Below are positions 30,977 through 33,444 of a stretch of 33,444 nt of DNA, piece by piece. The translations under genes were made by a program, and so were the position numbers. The DNA comes from CAYHWW01 sp964360145. Lineage in GTDB: Bacteria; Bdellovibrionota; UBA1018; CAYHWW01. How positions within the stretch are numbered: position 1 is the first letter of the stretch; each line of letters starts with the position of its first letter. Below the pieces are notes generated by a model. That model saw only the letters and a program-made list of their open reading frames with translations. It was not told where the DNA came from and did no database searches. The stretch lies in the NCBI GenBank assembly GCA_964360145.1, contig CAYHWW010000022.1, forward strand, positions 1 to 33,444, given 5' to 3'.

Positions 30977-31807
30977 ATGGCAACACAATCCGTGGCGACC
31001 CTGAAAGAGAAGGCGTCGGAATTGCGCGTGCTGGTCCTCGACATGCTTCATGAAGCCAAGTCGGGCCATCCGGGCGGTTCCCTTTCCATGGCTGAGATCG
31101 TCTCGGCCCTTTATTTCCAAGAAATGAAGCACGATCCCCAAAGGCCCCAGTGGGAAGACCGGGATCGCTTCGTGCTCTCCAAGGGTCACGGCATTCCCGC
31201 GGTGTACGCCGCCATGGCCATGACGGGTTATTTCCCGAAAGAAGAGCTGAAGACTTTGCGCCGCACGGGGGCGCGCCTGCAGGGCCACCCCGATCGGGTG
31301 CGGTTGCCGGGCATCGAGGCAAGCACCGGCTCTTTGGGGCAGGGCCTTTCCGTCGCCCAAGGCATCGCTCTCGGTTTGCGGCTGGCGAAAAAAGATTCCC
31401 GCGTGTTCTGCGTATTGGGAGACGGCGAAAGCCAAGAAGGCCAGATTTGGGAAGCAGCGATGAGCATCCCCAAGTTCAAGCTGGGCAACCTCACCGCCAT
31501 CGTGGACTACAACAAGGGCCAGATCGATGGTCATGTGAAAGACGTCATGGACCTCGAGCCCCTGGCGGACAAATGGCGCGCCTTCAACTGGGATGTCACC
31601 GTCATCGATGGCCACAGCTTTGACGAGTTGCTGCCTGCATTGGAGAAATCCAGGGCCCGCGGTGACAAGCCACGACTGATTCTTGCCCATACCGTGAAAG
31701 GCAAGGGCGTCTCCTTCATGGAAGGCAAAGTGGAGTGGCATGGCGTTGTGCCCAATGCCGAGCAAAAAGAGAAGGCCATCGCTGAAGTGCGGGGAGGTTC
31801 CAAATGA
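30977..31807 (+). CDS. Transketolase, N-terminal (TPP-binding) subunit
   Basis: The N-terminal half of a split transketolase, the thiamin-diphosphate enzyme that moves two-carbon units in the non-oxidative pentose phosphate pathway. The 276-residue product shows SGHPGGSLSMAEIVSALYF, DRFVLSKGHGIPAVYAA, the His-rich GHPDR segment, STGSLGQGLSVAQGIALG and the TPP motif GDGESQEGQIWEA through YNKGQIDG. It overlaps the C-terminal-subunit gene by ATGA, so the two subunits are co-translated. No TPP riboswitch precedes it. Divergent from the MFS gene with 69 bp between starts. Confidence 0.95.
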   Translation: MATQSVATLKEKASELRVLVLDMLHEAKSGHPGGSLSMAEIVSALYFQEMKHDPQRPQWEDRDRFVLSKGHGIPAVYAAMAMTGYFPKEELKTLRRTGARLQGHPDRVRLPGIEASTGSLGQGLSVAQGIALGLRLAKKDSRVFCVLGDGESQEGQIWEAAMSIPKFKLGNLTAIVDYNKGQIDGHVKDVMDLEPLADKWRAFNWDVTVIDGHSFDELLPALEKSRARGDKPRLILAHTVKGKGVSFMEGKVEWHGVVPNAEQKEKAIAEVRGGSK

Positions 31808-32760
31808 GCGCCACTGTTGCAAAGCCCAAAGCCACCCGCCAGGCCTTTGGCGAGATGCTCGCTGAGATCGGCGAGAAGTACCAAAACATCGTGGTGTTGG
31901 ATGCGGATCTGTCCAAGTCCACCAAGTCCGAGATGTTCGCCAAGAAATATCCCCATCGCTTTTTTGAAATGGGTATCGCCGAGGCCAATATGATCGGCAC
32001 TGGCGCGGGGCTCGCGTTCACGGGCTTTACGCCCTTTATCTGCTCCTTCGGTTGTTTCATCACCGGGCGCTACGACCAGATTCGCCTGTCGGTGGCGTAC
32101 TCCCACGCGGGCGTGCGCATCGTGGGTACCCACGCTGGTGTGGGTATCGGCGACGATGGCCACAGCCAAATGGGTTTAGAAGACGTGACGCTGATGCGTG
32201 CGCTGCCCACCATGGCGGTGCTGCAACCCTGTGACGAAATTGAAACACGGCAGATGGTGGAACTGCTGGGGCGTGGCCCCTCTGGCTATGATGGCCCGGC
32301 CTACCTGCGGTTGACCCGTCAGAACATGGCACCGGTGCACGGGCCTGATTATAAATTCCAGCTGGGTAAGATCGATATTCTGAAGCGCGGGCGGGAAGTG
32401 GCGTTGCTCGGTACCGGCGCGGGCTTGCAAGAGGCCCTGGCGGCGGCGGAGCGATTGAAAGATCGCGGCGTGGACGCCACCGTGGTGAATGTTTCGACGC
32501 TGAAGCCCTTTGACACTGCGGGGGTCGCTGCTTTGGCGCGGGATCATCGCTACATCTTCACCGTGGAGGACCACACCGTCATCGGTGGTTTGGGGTCCGC
32601 CGTGGCCGAGGTGCTGGCAGAAGCCGGTTCCGGCTCGCGCCTCACCCGCATTGGTGTCCAAGACCTGTTCGGCGAATCCGGTGAACCTGCGGAGCTCTAT
32701 GAGAAGTTCGGGCTGTCCGCTGCTCAGATCACGGAAAAGGTACTTTCCGTCAGAAGCTAA
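31804..32760 (+). CDS. Transketolase, C-terminal (pyrimidine-binding) subunit
   Basis: The second half of the split transketolase, carrying the pyrimidine domain and the C-terminal domain. The 318-residue product has NIVVLDADLSKSTKSEMFAKKYPHRFFEMGIAEANMIGTGAGLA, where the catalytic Glu of family members falls in MGIAEAN. The typical THAGVGIGDDGHSQMGLEDVTLMRALP and the transketolase_C part VEDHTVIGGLGSAVAEVL also follow. It must pair with the upstream product to form the active site at the subunit interface. The same layout occurs in DXS-related and archaeal-type transketolases, but the SKGHG and DDGHSQMGLED motifs favour transketolase. Confidence 0.95.
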   Translation: MSATVAKPKATRQAFGEMLAEIGEKYQNIVVLDADLSKSTKSEMFAKKYPHRFFEMGIAEANMIGTGAGLAFTGFTPFICSFGCFITGRYDQIRLSVAYSHAGVRIVGTHAGVGIGDDGHSQMGLEDVTLMRALPTMAVLQPCDEIETRQMVELLGRGPSGYDGPAYLRLTRQNMAPVHGPDYKFQLGKIDILKRGREVALLGTGAGLQEALAAAERLKDRGVDATVVNVSTLKPFDTAGVAALARDHRYIFTVEDHTVIGGLGSAVAEVLAEAGSGSRLTRIGVQDLFGESGEPAELYEKFGLSAAQITEKVLSVRS

Positions 32761-32821
32761 GATGTTGAAATAAATGATATTTCTACCTCGCACGGCTGCG
32801 CTCTGATCGTTTGCGTATTAG

Positions 32822-32852
32822 TTGACCAAACTACTATTGGTTGTGGTATGCT
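32822..32852 (+). promoter_or_regulatory. Candidate promoter
   Basis: TTGACC (32822-32827) and TATGCT (32847-32852) lie 19 bp apart, 40 bp before the gene at 32892. The spacing is long, so this is a modest call. No terminator hairpin is visible between 32761 and 32821. Confidence 0.35.
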
Positions 32853-32891
32853 CCGCCCACTTTAAAAAACTCAAATGGTATGGAGATTCCC

Positions 32892-33444
32892 ATGAGCATG
32901 AATAGAATGAATAAAGCCTTCGCCCTCATCTTCCTAGGCTTCTCGTGCGTAGCAAATGCTGACCCGGGGCCGTACACTGCACAACTGCGTTGCTTTCAGG
33001 AAGTTAGTGGAACGACGGGCAGTGTATTTCCGGGGTTCTTCATGGTCACCGGACGCCGTGGTGAGCAGGAGGGCTTCTGGCTCTTCACCACCGAGCGCGC
33101 CGTATTCGAGCCCTTCACCCAAGACCTTCGCGGAGCACTCGGAGTGACGGAAATGCGTCGCGTGATTGTAGCTGGGCAGGACCCCCAGTATATCCAGGCC
33201 TACTCAAGTGAGGGGAGCCTCTTAAGTGGTGGATACTGGCCACTCACCCCGGATCAGCGTGCCGCATGCGATGGCCATCACGTCGTATGCGACCCTGAGA
33301 GCGATCTCTCAGTGGTGCGCGACTTTGTTTTTGATGCGGCAGTTTCCACGCCGTTGGCAGAGGGTTCAACAATCCTCAATGCCGAACTCGTCAGTGGGCT
33401 CGTCCGCAATCTGCAGAGCTTTGAGCACATAGTCTCGATGCTCC
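32892..33444 (+). CDS. Hypothetical secreted protein, truncated by window edge
   Basis: A frame that starts at ATG 32892 and stays open to the end of the window (at least 184 residues). GGAG lies six bases before the ATG. The N-terminus is a signal peptide (MNKAFALIFLGFSCVANA-DP). The visible mature part has strands and several Cys (QLRCFQEV, RAACDGHHVVCDPES), consistent with disulfides outside the cytoplasm. I do not recognise it. The 3' end lies outside the window. Confidence 0.7.
   Translation, partial: MSMNRMNKAFALIFLGFSCVANADPGPYTAQLRCFQEVSGTTGSVFPGFFMVTGRRGEQEGFWLFTTERAVFEPFTQDLRGALGVTEMRRVIVAGQDPQYIQAYSSEGSLLSGGYWPLTPDQRAACDGHHVVCDPESDLSVVRDFVFDAAVSTPLAEGSTILNAELVSGLVRNLQSFEHIVSML

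Noticed and set aside
30908..31822. Upstream extension of the MFS frame to 813 residues
   Set aside because: It runs antisense through the transketolase N-terminal gene; the MFS N-terminus with its first membrane segment starts at ATG 30907.
1..33444. CRISPR arrays, IS elements, prophage or integrative-element boundaries
   Set aside because: No regularly spaced repeats, transposase, integrase or tRNA-linked direct repeats were seen.

Overview
This window looks like chromosomal DNA from a Gram-negative, two-membrane bacterium, probably of the former Deltaproteobacteria sensu lato (Bdellovibrionota/Oligoflexia or a myxobacterial relative). The evidence is a Myxococcus/Bdellovibrio-type MglA GTPase encoded in a dnaX-ybaB-recR-mglA run, an ftsQ-ftsA-ftsZ cluster, DksA, a bacterial SRP RNA beside dnaX, lipoprotein signal peptides and many secreted proteins. 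The phylum is an inference from gene content. I see no rRNA, tRNA, CRISPR array, IS element or phage gene. One assembly gap of exactly 100 N lies at 8276-8375.

Layout. (1) 80-4049: envelope and secreted proteins of mostly unknown role, including a subtilisin-family lipoprotein. (2) 4027-5546, minus strand: an orphan family-5 solute-binding protein directly under a TPP riboswitch. (3) 5612-7207: a B12-binding-type radical SAM enzyme. (4) 7304-10379: a GH88/GH105-like protein and a large unknown secreted protein, translationally coupled, with a perfect hairpin at the first start codon and the assembly gap inside the first gene. (5) 10386-13156, minus: an M16 peptidase pair, one catalytic lipoprotein and one non-catalytic partner. 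(6) 13188-16853: ftsQ, ftsA, ftsZ. (7) 16827-21076: a FabG-like reductase, a secreted subtilase with an inhibitor-type propeptide followed by a strong terminator, and two unknown secreted proteins. (8) 25187 down to 21066, minus: SRP RNA, dnaX, ybaB, recR, mglA, dksA. (9) 25197-26807: head-to-head O6-alkylguanine-DNA alkyltransferase and queG. (10) 30907 down to 26820, minus: a DHA2-type MFS exporter coupled to a DipZ-like thioredoxin-fold protein that has lost its CxxC, then a 60-bp nested palindrome, then an AAA_14/DUF4143 ATPase. (11) 30977-32760: split transketolase. (12) 32892 to the right edge: a truncated secreted protein.

Most of the window is housekeeping: division, DNA repair and recombination, queuosine, pentose phosphate. 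The parts worth following up are the TPP-riboswitch-controlled lone binding protein, the nested palindrome before the ATPase, the redox-dead thioredoxin/MFS pair, and the coupled GH-like/unknown secreted pair. All domain calls come from reading motifs by eye; no database search was run.
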